Both the position numbers and the translations under genes were made by a program. Under the pieces are notes generated by a model. It did not search any database and was not told the DNA's origin. It saw nothing but the letters and a program-made list of their open reading frames with translations. Below, piece by piece: positions 1-6,263 of a DNA stretch of 6,263 nucleotides (positions within the stretch are counted from its first letter, which is position 1; the number at the start of each line of letters is the position of its first letter). Source of the stretch: Betaproteobacteria bacterium (GTDB lineage Bacteria; Pseudomonadota; Gammaproteobacteria; Burkholderiales; Burkholderiaceae_C); assembly GCA_009922295.1 (NCBI GenBank), contig RFWA01000148.1, positions 1-6,263 of the forward strand, given 5' to 3'.

Positions 1-1988
1 TGGCGCTCATGATGGCGCTGGTGCAGGGCGTGCTGCCCATCCTTGGGGCCCACCGGGGCTACGTGGGTTGGATCGGGCTGGCCAGACCCGCAGCGCGCGG
101 CCAATTCATATTTGTAGTGCTGGCCTACGCCTGTTTGACGCAGGTTTTTGTCAATAATGATTTTTCCGTTTTGCTGGCCGCACAGCACTCCAACTCCAAC
201 CTGCCGCTGGTCTACCGCATCACGGCAGTATGGGGCAACCATGAAGGCTCGATCCTTTTGTGGTCGCTGATTTTGTCTGGCTGGACGTTGGCTGTCTCGA
301 TTTTCTCAAGGCAATTGGACGACCGCATGGTTGCGCGGGTCCTGGGGGTGATGGGTGTCATCAGTTGCGGCTTTTTGCTGTTCACCCTGCTGACCTCCAA
401 CCCGTTTGAGCGGCTCTTGCCGGCGGCGCCCGACGGCCAGGACTTGAATCCGCTGCTGCAGGATCCGGGCATGGTCATCCACCCGCCCATGCTGTACATG
501 GGCTACGTTGGCTTTGTCGTGGCCTTCGCCTTCGCCATCGCTGCCTTGTTGTCGGGCCGGCTTGACACTGCATGGGCCCGCTGGTCGCGGCCCTGGACCA
601 CGGTGGCCTGGTGTTTTCTCACATTTGGGATCGCGCTGGGCAGCTTTTGGGCCTATTACGAGCTGGGCTGGGGCGGTTGGTGGTTTTGGGACCCGGTGGA
701 AAACGCCTCTTTCATGCCCTGGCTGGTGGGTACCGCGCTGATCCACTCCCTCGCGGTCACAGAAAAGCGCGGCGGCTTCAAGATGTGGACCGCCCTGCTG
801 GCGATTCTGACGTTTTCACTCTCCCTGCTGGGCACCTTCATTGTCCGCTCGGGGGTGTTGAGCTCGGTGCACGCCTTTGCCTCGGACCCCGCGCGTGGTG
901 TCTTTATCCTCGGCTTTCTGGCTGTTGTGGTCGGTGGCTCTTTGACACTGTTTGCCTGGCGTGCGCCTCGCGTGGGGCTGGGCGGTACCTTCGCCCCGAT
1001 CTCGCGCGAGTCCATGCTGCTGGCCAACAACGTGCTGCTGGTGGTGGCGGCGGCCGCCGTGCTGCTGGGCACGCTCTACCCCCTGGTGATCGATGCCCTG
1101 GGCTTGGGCAAGCTGTCGGTCGGGCCACCGTACTTCTCTGCCGTGTTTGTCCCGCTGATCGCGCCGGCACTGTTCCTGATGGGGGTGGGCCCTCTGGCGC
1201 GCTGGCGTGAGGCCAGTGCCGCCGACCTGACGCGTCGATTGAGGTGGGCCATTGGGGTGAGCCTGGCCAGTGCGGTCGTCGCCCCCCTGGTGCTCGGCCA
1301 TTGGACCCCCATGACCGGTTTGGGCCTGCTGCTGGCGGTTTGGGTCGCCAGCACGGCGGTTCTTAACCTGGTCACCCGTTTGCGGGAACACCCAGCACCG
1401 CGCTGGCGCGCCCGGATGGCGGCCCAACCCGGCAGCTATTACGGCATGCTGTTGGCGCATTTTGGCATTTCGGTGTTCATTGTCGGGGTCACCGTGGTCA
1501 GCAGTTTTCAAAGTGAAAACGATGTTCGCATGGAGCCGGGCGACACCGCCAGTGTGGGTGGTTACCGGTTCCAGTTGGAGGCCATCAACCCGATCACCGG
1601 GCCGAATTACACCGCCGCACGGGCCACCGTGACGGTGACGCATGACGGCGCACCCGTTGCGGTGCTTTACCCCGAGCGGCGCATCTACACGGTGAGCCGC
1701 ATGCCCATGACCGAGGTGGCCATTGATCGCGGCGTCCGGCGTGACCTGTACGTTGCTTTGGGCGAACCGGTGAGTGCGACTGCCTGGAGCATTCGCCTGC
1801 ATCACAAGCCGATGGTCAACTGGATATGGGGTGGTTGCGTCCTGATGGCCCTGGGCGGCTTTTTGGCCGTTCTTGATCGGCGCTACCGTGCGCGCAGCCT
1901 GGCCCTTCAGGGTAAAGCCAAGGCGGCGCCCTCCATCGCCGGGGGCTTGCCGGTGGCGCCCTTGATGGCCAGCAAGCAGCATCAGTGA
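1..1988 (+). CDS. ccmF: Cytochrome c heme lyase subunit CcmF (5' end cut by window)
   Basis: CcmF is the large inner-membrane core of the System I heme ligase. It takes heme from holo-CcmE and attaches it to apocytochrome c in the periplasm with CcmH and CcmI. The reading frame is open from the left edge. The codons before the first visible ATG (position 9) already fit the family N-terminus, so the true start lies roughly 15-20 codons outside. Numbering from the Met at position 9, the tryptophan-rich WWD signature GWGGWWFWDPVENASFMPW spans about residues 220-238. Histidines matching the known heme-binding set are visible at 158 (HPPMLYMGY), 246 (LIHSLAVTEKRG), 288 (SVHAFA) and 484 (LAHFG). 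Many hydrophobic segments and a soluble periplasmic stretch at about 500-600 precede the final helix. At 659+ residues it has normal family length and no lesion was seen. Its stop overlaps the ccmG start. Confidence 0.97.
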   Translation, partial: ALMMALVQGVLPILGAHRGYVGWIGLARPAARGQFIFVVLAYACLTQVFVNNDFSVLLAAQHSNSNLPLVYRITAVWGNHEGSILLWSLILSGWTLAVSIFSRQLDDRMVARVLGVMGVISCGFLLFTLLTSNPFERLLPAAPDGQDLNPLLQDPGMVIHPPMLYMGYVGFVVAFAFAIAALLSGRLDTAWARWSRPWTTVAWCFLTFGIALGSFWAYYELGWGGWWFWDPVENASFMPWLVGTALIHSLAVTEKRGGFKMWTALLAILTFSLSLLGTFIVRSGVLSSVHAFASDPARGVFILGFLAVVVGGSLTLFAWRAPRVGLGGTFAPISRESMLLANNVLLVVAAAAVLLGTLYPLVIDALGLGKLSVGPPYFSAVFVPLIAPALFLMGVGPLARWREASAADLTRRLRWAIGVSLASAVVAPLVLGHWTPMTGLGLLLAVWVASTAVLNLVTRLREHPAPRWRARMAAQPGSYYGMLLAHFGISVFIVGVTVVSSFQSENDVRMEPGDTASVGGYRFQLEAINPITGPNYTAARATVTVTHDGAPVAVLYPERRIYTVSRMPMTEVAIDRGVRRDLYVALGEPVSATAWSIRLHHKPMVNWIWGGCVLMALGGFLAVLDRRYRARSLALQGKAKAAPSIAGGLPVAPLMASKQHQ

Positions 1989-2512
1989 TGAAGCGTTACC
2001 TGCTGCCTCTGCTGGTTTTCCTCGTCTTGCTGGGTTTTTTGGCTGTGGGGCTGCGGCTCAACCCGAGGGAGGTCCCTTCGCCGCTGGTCGATCGGCCGGT
2101 ACCTGAGTTCCGCTTGCCCACCTTGGCCGACCCAGCTCAGCAACTGTCGCCCCAGGATCTGCGTGGCAAAGTGTGGATGCTCAATGTGTGGGCGTCCTGG
2201 TGTGTGGCTTGCCGGGTGGAGCACCCGGTGCTGGTGGAGTTTGCCAAGACCGGTCAGGTGCCGTTGTATGGCTTGAACTACAAGGACAAGCGTCCTGATG
2301 CCCTGGGCTGGCTCGAGAAATTTGGCAACCCGTACTTGCAGTCGATGTCTGATACTGCGGGCCTGGCCGGCATTGACCTGGGCGTTTATGGCGTGCCCGA
2401 GACCTTTGTGGTGGACCGCGCTGGGGTGATCCGGTACAAGCATATCGGACCGGTCACGCCCGAGGCATTGCGCGACGTCATCCTTCCCTTGATTGGAAAA
2501 CTCGGTGCTTAA
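1988..2512 (+). CDS. ccmG: Thiol:disulfide interchange protein CcmG/DsbE
   Basis: Membrane-anchored periplasmic thioredoxin-like reductant of the Ccm pathway. It receives electrons from CcdA/DsbD and keeps the heme-binding cysteines of the apocytochrome, directly or via CcmH, reduced. The 174-residue protein has an N-terminal anchor (about residues 4-22), then a thioredoxin fold with the active site WCVAC (Cys72, Cys75) after LNVWAS. The family's GVYGVPET motif follows, with the likely cis-proline at 137. Length and motifs are normal. I prefer the ATG at 1988, which shares one base with the ccmF stop (TGATG). A GTG at 1985 would add one residue. No strong Shine-Dalgarno sequence is seen, which fits translational coupling to ccmF. 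Confidence 0.96.
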   Translation: MKRYLLPLLVFLVLLGFLAVGLRLNPREVPSPLVDRPVPEFRLPTLADPAQQLSPQDLRGKVWMLNVWASWCVACRVEHPVLVEFAKTGQVPLYGLNYKDKRPDALGWLEKFGNPYLQSMSDTAGLAGIDLGVYGVPETFVVDRAGVIRYKHIGPVTPEALRDVILPLIGKLGA

Positions 2513-2984
2513 ACAAGGCTTGACGGTGTTGCTGGCGGCCTGGTGGCTGGCGGTGATGATGCCGGTGGTGGCGAACGAGGCCAAACCCATGTCCAATGAC
2601 CCGGTGCTTGAGGCGCGGGTGATGGTGATTGCCGAGGAGTTGCGTTGCCTGGTGTGCCAAAACGAGACCATTGCCGCCTCCCACGCTGATCTGGCTGTCG
2701 ATCTGCGGTCCCAGATTCGCATCAAATTGACCCAGGGGCAATCGAGCCAACAGATCTTGGACTTTATGGTGGCGCGCTACGGCGATTTTGTGTTGTACCG
2801 GCCGCCCTTGAAGGCCAGCACCGTGTTGCTGTGGGTCGGCCCCTTTGCGCTGCTGCTCTTGGCCGCTGGCGTGTTGGTGCTCAACATCCGGCGGCAACGT
2901 GGGGCGGCAACTGGCAGCAGCATGACCGAGGCAGAGCAGCGGCGCGCTCAGCAACTACTTGACCAGGAAGGCGGCGCCTCATGA
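2505..2984 (+). CDS. ccmH: Cytochrome c biogenesis protein CcmH (thioredoxin-like, N-terminal type)
   Basis: Periplasm-facing thiol oxidoreductase subunit of the heme ligase. It exchanges disulfides with the apocytochrome CXXCH site and works with CcmF, CcmG and CcmI. Numbered from GTG 2505, the protein has 159 residues with an N-terminal signal/anchor (about 5-23, ending near VVANEA). The diagnostic motif LRCLVCQNETIAAS follows, with Cys48 and Cys51, then a helical domain (LAVDLR, QILDFMVARYGDFVLY). A C-terminal membrane helix lies at about 105-127, with a short charged cytoplasmic tail. This is the short CcmH; the TPR part is the separate ccmI gene. The start is uncertain: GTG 2505 sits behind GGAAAA and overlaps the ccmG stop by 8 bases, while an in-frame TTG at 2493 would add four residues. 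Confidence 0.94.
   Translation: MLKQGLTVLLAAWWLAVMMPVVANEAKPMSNDPVLEARVMVIAEELRCLVCQNETIAASHADLAVDLRSQIRIKLTQGQSSQQILDFMVARYGDFVLYRPPLKASTVLLWVGPFALLLLAAGVLVLNIRRQRGAATGSSMTEAEQRRAQQLLDQEGGAS
2965..2971 (+). promoter_or_regulatory. Ribosome binding site for ccmI
   Basis: AGGAAGG lies inside the end of ccmH, nine bases before the ATG at 2981. It supports that start, which overlaps the ccmH stop as ATGA. Confidence 0.7.
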
Positions 2985-4072
2985 CCTTGTTTTGGGTATT
3001 GGCTGCGGCCTTGTTGGTGCTGGCGCTGGCCCTGGTCTTACCCGGGCTGTTGCGAACACGGGCCGATGAGCGCCTGCAAATCGCCGGCGGCGCGAGCCAG
3101 GTCAACCTGGCAATATTGCGCGAGCAGATGAGCCAGCTCCAAAGCCAACGTGACGATGGCACCCTGGCCGAAGGCGCCTTTCTACAGGCCCGCAGCGAAC
3201 TGGAGAGGCGGGCGTTGGACGAAGAAGCAGCGATAGAGATGCCGTCCCGACAGTTGGCACAGCGCCTGGAAAACCCGCCGGCGGGGCAAGCGCCGGACCC
3301 GCAGGCCTGGGAAATGCTGGCACGCTCCTATGCCTCCATGCAACGTTTTGCACAAGCTGATAAGGCCTACCTGCGCGCCCGAGAGCTGGCGCCGGGCAAT
3401 GCCCAACTGCTGGCCGACCATGCCGATGTGCTGGCTGTTTTGCAGGGCCAAAGTGCTGCCGGCGAGCCCACCCGGTTGATTGAGCGCGCCTTGGCCATCG
3501 ACCCGGTCAATCTCAAAGCCCTGGCCTTGGCCGGAACGGCAGCGTTCGAACGCAAGGACGCTGCAGCTGCTGTGGCTTACTGGACCCGGGCCAAGGCGCT
3601 GGCCACACCGAACAGTGATTTTGCTGCGGGCCTGGATCGAAGCCTGGAGGTGGCTCGCGCTGAGCTCAAGGGCGCACCACTGCCTCAGCCCTCCGCGGCG
3701 CCGGCCACCGCGTCCGCACCATCTGCCACAGCGGCGATTCAAGGGGTGGTGACCTTGGCGCCGGCACTGGCCGCGAAAGTGGCCCCTGGCGACACGCTGT
3801 TCATTTTTGCGCGTGCCCCCGAGGGCCCGCGCATGCCGCTGGCCATTCTCAAACGCCAGGCCAGCGAGCTGCCGCTGAAATTCACGCTCGACGACAGCAG
3901 CGCCATGTCCAAAGAAATGACGCTCTCGAAGGCTCCACAGGTAACGGTGCAGGCACGCATATCCCGCTCTGGCAATGCCATGCCGCAGCCGGGTGACCTT
4001 CTGGGCCAGGTCGGGCCTGTCGCGCCCGGGGCAACCGGCTTGACGATCACCATCGACAGCGTCCAGCCCTGA
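2981..4072 (+). CDS. ccmI: Cytochrome c biogenesis protein CcmI (CycH-like), apparently lacking the second membrane helix
   Basis: CcmI is the apocytochrome c chaperone of System I: a membrane part plus a periplasmic TPR domain that binds the apocytochrome C-terminus and delivers it to CcmF/CcmH. Visible here, in order: membrane helix at about residues 3-24; a loop related to family CcmI (NLAILREQMSQLQSQRDDGTL, then ARSELERRAL, about 42-79); TPR-like helices at about 105-228 (WEMLARSYASMQRFAQADKAY, LKALALAGTAAFERKD); a Pro/Ala linker at about 232-250; and the C-terminal domain (about 252-363) with RMPLAILKRQ and SRSGNAMPQPGD. The family normally has a second membrane helix plus a linker between the ELERR loop and the first TPR. 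Here ELERRALDEEAA runs straight into IEMPSRQLAQRLEN, so both are absent, with no frame change. At 363 residues it is accordingly shorter than the roughly 400-420 expected. The ATG overlaps the ccmH stop by 4 bases. Family identity is firm; function of this form is uncertain. Confidence 0.92.
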   Translation: MTLFWVLAAALLVLALALVLPGLLRTRADERLQIAGGASQVNLAILREQMSQLQSQRDDGTLAEGAFLQARSELERRALDEEAAIEMPSRQLAQRLENPPAGQAPDPQAWEMLARSYASMQRFAQADKAYLRARELAPGNAQLLADHADVLAVLQGQSAAGEPTRLIERALAIDPVNLKALALAGTAAFERKDAAAAVAYWTRAKALATPNSDFAAGLDRSLEVARAELKGAPLPQPSAAPATASAPSATAAIQGVVTLAPALAAKVAPGDTLFIFARAPEGPRMPLAILKRQASELPLKFTLDDSSAMSKEMTLSKAPQVTVQARISRSGNAMPQPGDLLGQVGPVAPGATGLTITIDSVQP

Positions 4073-4085
4073 CCTTGCTGCCCTG

Positions 4086-5110
4086 CTAGCCAGAGGCTGC
4101 GCCGGCCTTGGCAGTGCTAGCGCGCTTCGTCCGCTGAAAGTCCCACCAGGGCAGAACCTGCCGCATGGACAGCACCTCACCGCTTTGAAGCGCGGCATAG
4201 CCGGGTATAGCGCCCAGCTCAGTGCGCCAGGCCGACGAGCGCAGCAGCGCCAGCAGGGCGACGATTCCCGGCTGCATCAATGCTGACTTGAGGCAGACCA
4301 GGTGGTAGCGCTCGTTCACCCAAGGCACAAAGTCCAGCCCGGCCTGCTCGGCTGCCACCGCAATACCCAGCGCTGCGTCGGCCTGCCCGGCTGCCACCGC
4401 ATGGGCCACCGCCGCGTGCGAGGGTTCGGTGCGCTCGTAGCCGTTGATCAGGGTCTCCGCAATGTTGGCGCGCGTCAGCAGCTCGTCCAGCACCACCCGC
4501 GTCCCGGTGCCCAGAGCCCGGTTGGCAAAGCGGGCCTGGCTGCGCGCCAGGTCGGCCAGGCTGTGCAGGGCGAGCGGGTTGCCACGGCTCACCATCAGGC
4601 CCTGGGTGCGCTGGGCAAAGCCGATGATCTTGTGTTGCCCAGGCTGGAGCAGTGGCTGGTAGGTGCGCTGGGTCAGGGTCTGTGCGCCAGCATCCTGCAG
4701 GGTATGAAAGCCCGCCATCACACAGCGGCCCTCATTGAGCGCACGGATCGCGTCCACGCTGCCGCTGAAGCGGATATCAAGGTGCAGCTGGCCCTCATCC
4801 AGGCGCAAAGCGTGTTCGCGCAAGCTGCTCAAGGCCACTGCGCCTGTCGCTCGGCCCACATCAGTTTGGCACCAAATTCGGTCAGCTTGGCAGACTGGCC
4901 TTTCTCCCAGACGACCAATTCATTGCCAAGCTCTTGCTCCCAGCGTTTGAGCTCGCCCCAGACATGTCGGTAGGACAGGCCCAGAGCCCGGGCGCCGCGG
5001 GAGATGGAGCCCTGCGCTGATACGGCTTGCAGCAGGTCAATCAGCGGGTTGCGGACCATGGCCGGGCTGCTGTCGCGCGACAGGGTGTAATGGAATTGGA
5101 GCCTATGCAC
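4086..5110 (-). pseudogene. Broken ModE-like HTH / substrate-binding-domain regulator of the Tup locus
   Basis: The first part (5110 down to about 4838, GTG start) encodes a ModE/LysR-type winged HTH: NPLIDLLQAV, GSISRGARALGLSYRHVWGELKRW in two adjoining pieces, then ELVVWEKGQSAKLTEFGAKLMWAERQAQ. It then hits a stop at 4829. The second part, in another frame from about 4832 to 4086, encodes a periplasmic-binding-protein-like ligand domain: HLDIRFSGSVDAIRALNEGR, MAGFHTL, QGLMVSRGNP, ALGTGTRVVLDELL, YERTEPSHAAVAHAVAAGQ, ending near LPWW. In intact relatives these halves form one protein of about 360-370 residues, joined by a helical linker (typically ARLAPQIEALR...). That linker, some 35 residues, is missing, so a deletion of 3n+1 bases is the simplest explanation. 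The total of 1025 bases is not a multiple of three. The second frame has only a fortuitous GTG (4859) with no obvious binding site. Such regulators sit divergent to molybdate or tungstate transporter genes and sense the oxyanion or its cofactor status. The exact ligand here is inferred. Confidence 0.85.
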
Positions 5111-5139
5111 TGAGGTTCATATCGCCGGACATTGTGTGA
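5111..5139. promoter_or_regulatory. Divergent intergenic region between regulator and tupB
   Basis: Only 29 bases separate the regulator's GTG (5110, minus strand) from the first possible tupB ATG (5140). Any promoter or operator for either side must therefore lie here and run into the coding ends. I see no convincing -35/-10 pair on either strand. A short inverted pair, TATCG (5120-5124) and CGATA (5147-5151), straddles the first tupB start and could be part of an operator, but it is only five bases per arm. The role is inferred from position. Confidence 0.35.
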
Positions 5140-5967
5140 ATGGCTACGATAACCCATCTCATGGCTACCCTTACCGACGTCGCCACCGCTGCGCTCAAGC
5201 TCATTGCCGACAGTGACGCCAACCTGATCGCCATCGTTGCACGATCCCTGGCCGTCAGTGCCATGGCCTGCCTGCTGGCCTGTCTAGTGGGCTTGCTGCT
5301 CGGCGCCTGGCTTGGGGTAGCGCGCTTTGCCGGACGGGCGGCCCTGCTGGCCCTACTGAACACGTTTCTTGCTGTGCCCTCGGTGGTGGTGGGTTTGGTG
5401 GTTTACCTGCTGCTCTCGCGGTCCGGCCCGCTGGGTTTTTTGGGCTGGTTGTTTTCCTTCAAGGCCATGGTGCTGGCGCAGGCCCTGCTGGTACTTCCGG
5501 TGGTGACGGCCTTGACGCGCCAGTTGGTGGACGACGCCGAAGCGCTGCATGGCGAGCAATTGCGCTCCCTGGGCGCCAGGCCTTTGCTGCGCAGCCTGCT
5601 CTTGGCCTGGGACGAGCGTTACGCGCTGCTGACCGTGGTCATTGCCTCGTTTGGGCGCGCCATCTCGGAGGTCGGTGCGGTGATGATCGTCGGCGGCAAC
5701 ATGGAGGGCTTTACCCGGGTCATGACCACGGCCATCGCGCTGGAGACCTCCAAAGGCGATTTGCCCTTGGCGCTGGCCTTGGGGCTGATTTTGCTGGCCG
5801 TGGTGCTGGTGCTCAACTTGCTGTTGGCCGGTCTTCGGCGTTGGTTGGGGCTGATTTTGCTGGCCGTGGTGCTGGTGCTCAACTTGCTGTTGGCCGGTCT
5901 TCGGCGTTGGCGTGAGGGCGAGGAAGGGATGGCCGGCACTTTGTCCACGATGAGGTCGGCGCTGTGA
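5140..5967 (+). CDS. tupB: Tungstate ABC transporter permease TupB-like, with duplicated C-terminal helix
   Basis: Inner-membrane permease of a tungstate-type oxyanion importer, partner of the ATPase encoded immediately downstream. MetI-like fold: hydrophobic segments at about residues 30-60, 66-92, 104-128, 160-190 and 205-230. The coupling (EAA-like) loop AEALHGEQLRSLGARPLLRS sits before the fourth. The stretch GRAISEVGAVMIVGGNMEG followed by TRVMTTAIALETSKGDLPLA is characteristic of TupB/WtpB-type permeases and separates them from ModB. The fifth helix is repeated exactly by a 66-bp tandem duplication, giving 275 residues where about 230-245 is usual. The extra helix would put the C-terminal tail (REGEEGMAG...) on the opposite membrane face from normal. 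The start is uncertain: ATG 5140 opens the longest frame, but ATG 5161 (MATLTDVATAALKLI) matches the usual N-terminus better. Neither has a good Shine-Dalgarno sequence. Substrate tungstate rather than molybdate is inferred from family motifs. Confidence 0.88.
   Translation: MATITHLMATLTDVATAALKLIADSDANLIAIVARSLAVSAMACLLACLVGLLLGAWLGVARFAGRAALLALLNTFLAVPSVVVGLVVYLLLSRSGPLGFLGWLFSFKAMVLAQALLVLPVVTALTRQLVDDAEALHGEQLRSLGARPLLRSLLLAWDERYALLTVVIASFGRAISEVGAVMIVGGNMEGFTRVMTTAIALETSKGDLPLALALGLILLAVVLVLNLLLAGLRRWLGLILLAVVLVLNLLLAGLRRWREGEEGMAGTLSTMRSAL
5779..5910 (+). repeat. Perfect 66-bp tandem duplication inside tupB
   Basis: Copies at 5779-5844 and 5845-5910 are identical at all 66 positions. 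The flanking bases differ (5778 C against 5844 G; 5845 T against 5911 C), so the unit is exactly two copies. It is 22 codons long, keeps the frame, and encodes one leucine/valine-rich helix ending AGLRRW. The absence of any substitution points to a recent event or an assembly artefact. Confidence 0.97.
5952..5955 (+). promoter_or_regulatory. Ribosome binding site for tupC
   Basis: GAGG lies eight bases before the GTG at 5964, within the end of tupB. It supports that GTG, which overlaps the tupB stop as GTGA, as the tupC start. Confidence 0.6.
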
Positions 5968-6263
5968 CGCCTTTGGTCTCTCTGACCCGTGCCACGGTTC
6001 ACCTTGGGCGCAAGGACGGCGCACCGGCCCTGGTGGCGGTTAACCTGTCGATTGGGGTTGGTGAGCGGGTGGCGCTGGTTGGCGCCAATGGCAGCGGCAA
6101 GAGCACATTGCTACGCTTGTTGCATGGGCTGGCGGTACCGTCAATCGGGCATGTGGCCCATGCGCCAGGTCTGCGTCAGGCGATGTTGTTCCAGAAGCCT
6201 CATTTGCTGCGCTTATCGGTTCAAACCAACGTGGCGCTGGGCCTGTGGCTGGCAGGCCGGCCC
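5964..6263 (+). CDS. tupC: Tungstate ABC transporter ATP-binding protein TupC-like (3' end cut by window)
   Basis: ATPase that would power the TupB permease from the cytoplasmic side. The frame is open from GTG 5964 to the right edge, giving exactly 100 codons, so the Walker B and signature motifs fall outside. The protein begins MTPLVSLTRATVHLG and carries the Walker A motif GANGSGKST (residues 40-48). The Q-loop is in AMLFQKPHLLRLSVQTNVAL (Gln77); LFQ+P..LR.SV followed by NVALGLWL is typical of TupC-type ATPases. The start overlaps the tupB stop by four bases and has a GAGG eight bases upstream, so the two genes are translationally coupled. The visible part shows no lesion. Confidence 0.9.
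   Translation, partial: MTPLVSLTRATVHLGRKDGAPALVAVNLSIGVGERVALVGANGSGKSTLLRLLHGLAVPSIGHVAHAPGLRQAMLFQKPHLLRLSVQTNVALGLWLAGRP

Noticed and set aside
816..1982. Long open frame of 388 codons on the minus strand opposite ccmF.
   Set aside because: Shadow of GC-rich coding sequence: the translation is rich in His, Gln and Arg without family motifs, and the plus strand is clearly ccmF.
4085..4121. Possible bidirectional terminator: GCTAGC at 4085-4090 and again at 4116-4121 could pair, between convergent ccmI and the regulator.
   Set aside because: A six-base stem with a 25-base loop, no T-run on either side, and mostly inside the regulator's coding end. Too weak to call; no clear terminator is seen in the 13-base gap.
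3182..4198. Minus-strand open frame of 338 codons spanning ccmI and the convergent junction.
   Set aside because: Its translation is Arg/Gly/Cys-rich with no domain, and it is opposite a well-supported ccmI.
4823..4859. Programmed ribosomal frameshift joining the two halves of the regulator.
   Set aside because: No slippery heptamer is seen at the junction, and the family linker is absent as well as the frame changed, so a deletion explains the data better.
4302..4973. Open frame of 223 codons on the plus strand opposite the regulator.
   Set aside because: Antisense shadow. The minus strand carries recognisable HTH and binding-protein-like motifs, while this frame shows none.
5120..5151. 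Inverted pair TATCG...CGATA across the tupB start as a regulator operator.
   Set aside because: Only five bases per arm with a 22-base spacer. Such pairs are common by chance, and I cannot compare it with other tup promoters. It is noted only within the intergenic entry.

Overview
The window reads as a chromosomal segment from a GC-rich betaproteobacterium. The protein sequences resemble Burkholderiales of the Comamonadaceae (Rhodoferax/Polaromonas type); this is an inference from remembered family sequences, not a search. It is densely coded on both strands, with no RNA genes, insertion sequences or CRISPR arrays seen.

Left part (1-4072, + strand): the 3' part of a System I (Ccm) cytochrome c maturation operon, ccmF-ccmG-ccmH-ccmI. 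Every junction overlaps by 1-8 bases, so translation is probably coupled. CcmG and CcmH handle the thiols of the apocytochrome CXXCH site, CcmI presents the apocytochrome, and CcmF is the heme ligase core. The window starts just inside ccmF.

Right part (4086-6263): a tungstate-uptake (Tup-type) locus. A ModE-like regulator with a C-terminal substrate-binding-like domain lies on the minus strand, convergent with ccmI. It is divergent from the permease gene tupB and the ATPase gene tupC, which runs off the right edge. No gene for the periplasmic binding protein (tupA) lies in the visible part.

No new system is evident. What stands out is that three of the six genes that can be read essentially to both ends carry a structural lesion of tens of bases: (1) ccmI appears to lack, in frame, its second membrane helix and linker; (2) the regulator is split by a frame-changing deletion between its DNA-binding and ligand-binding halves; (3) tupB carries a perfect 66-bp tandem duplication that adds a sixth hydrophobic segment. 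They lie within about 2.7 kb. They may be real recent decay or rearrangement, or assembly errors, and reads would decide.
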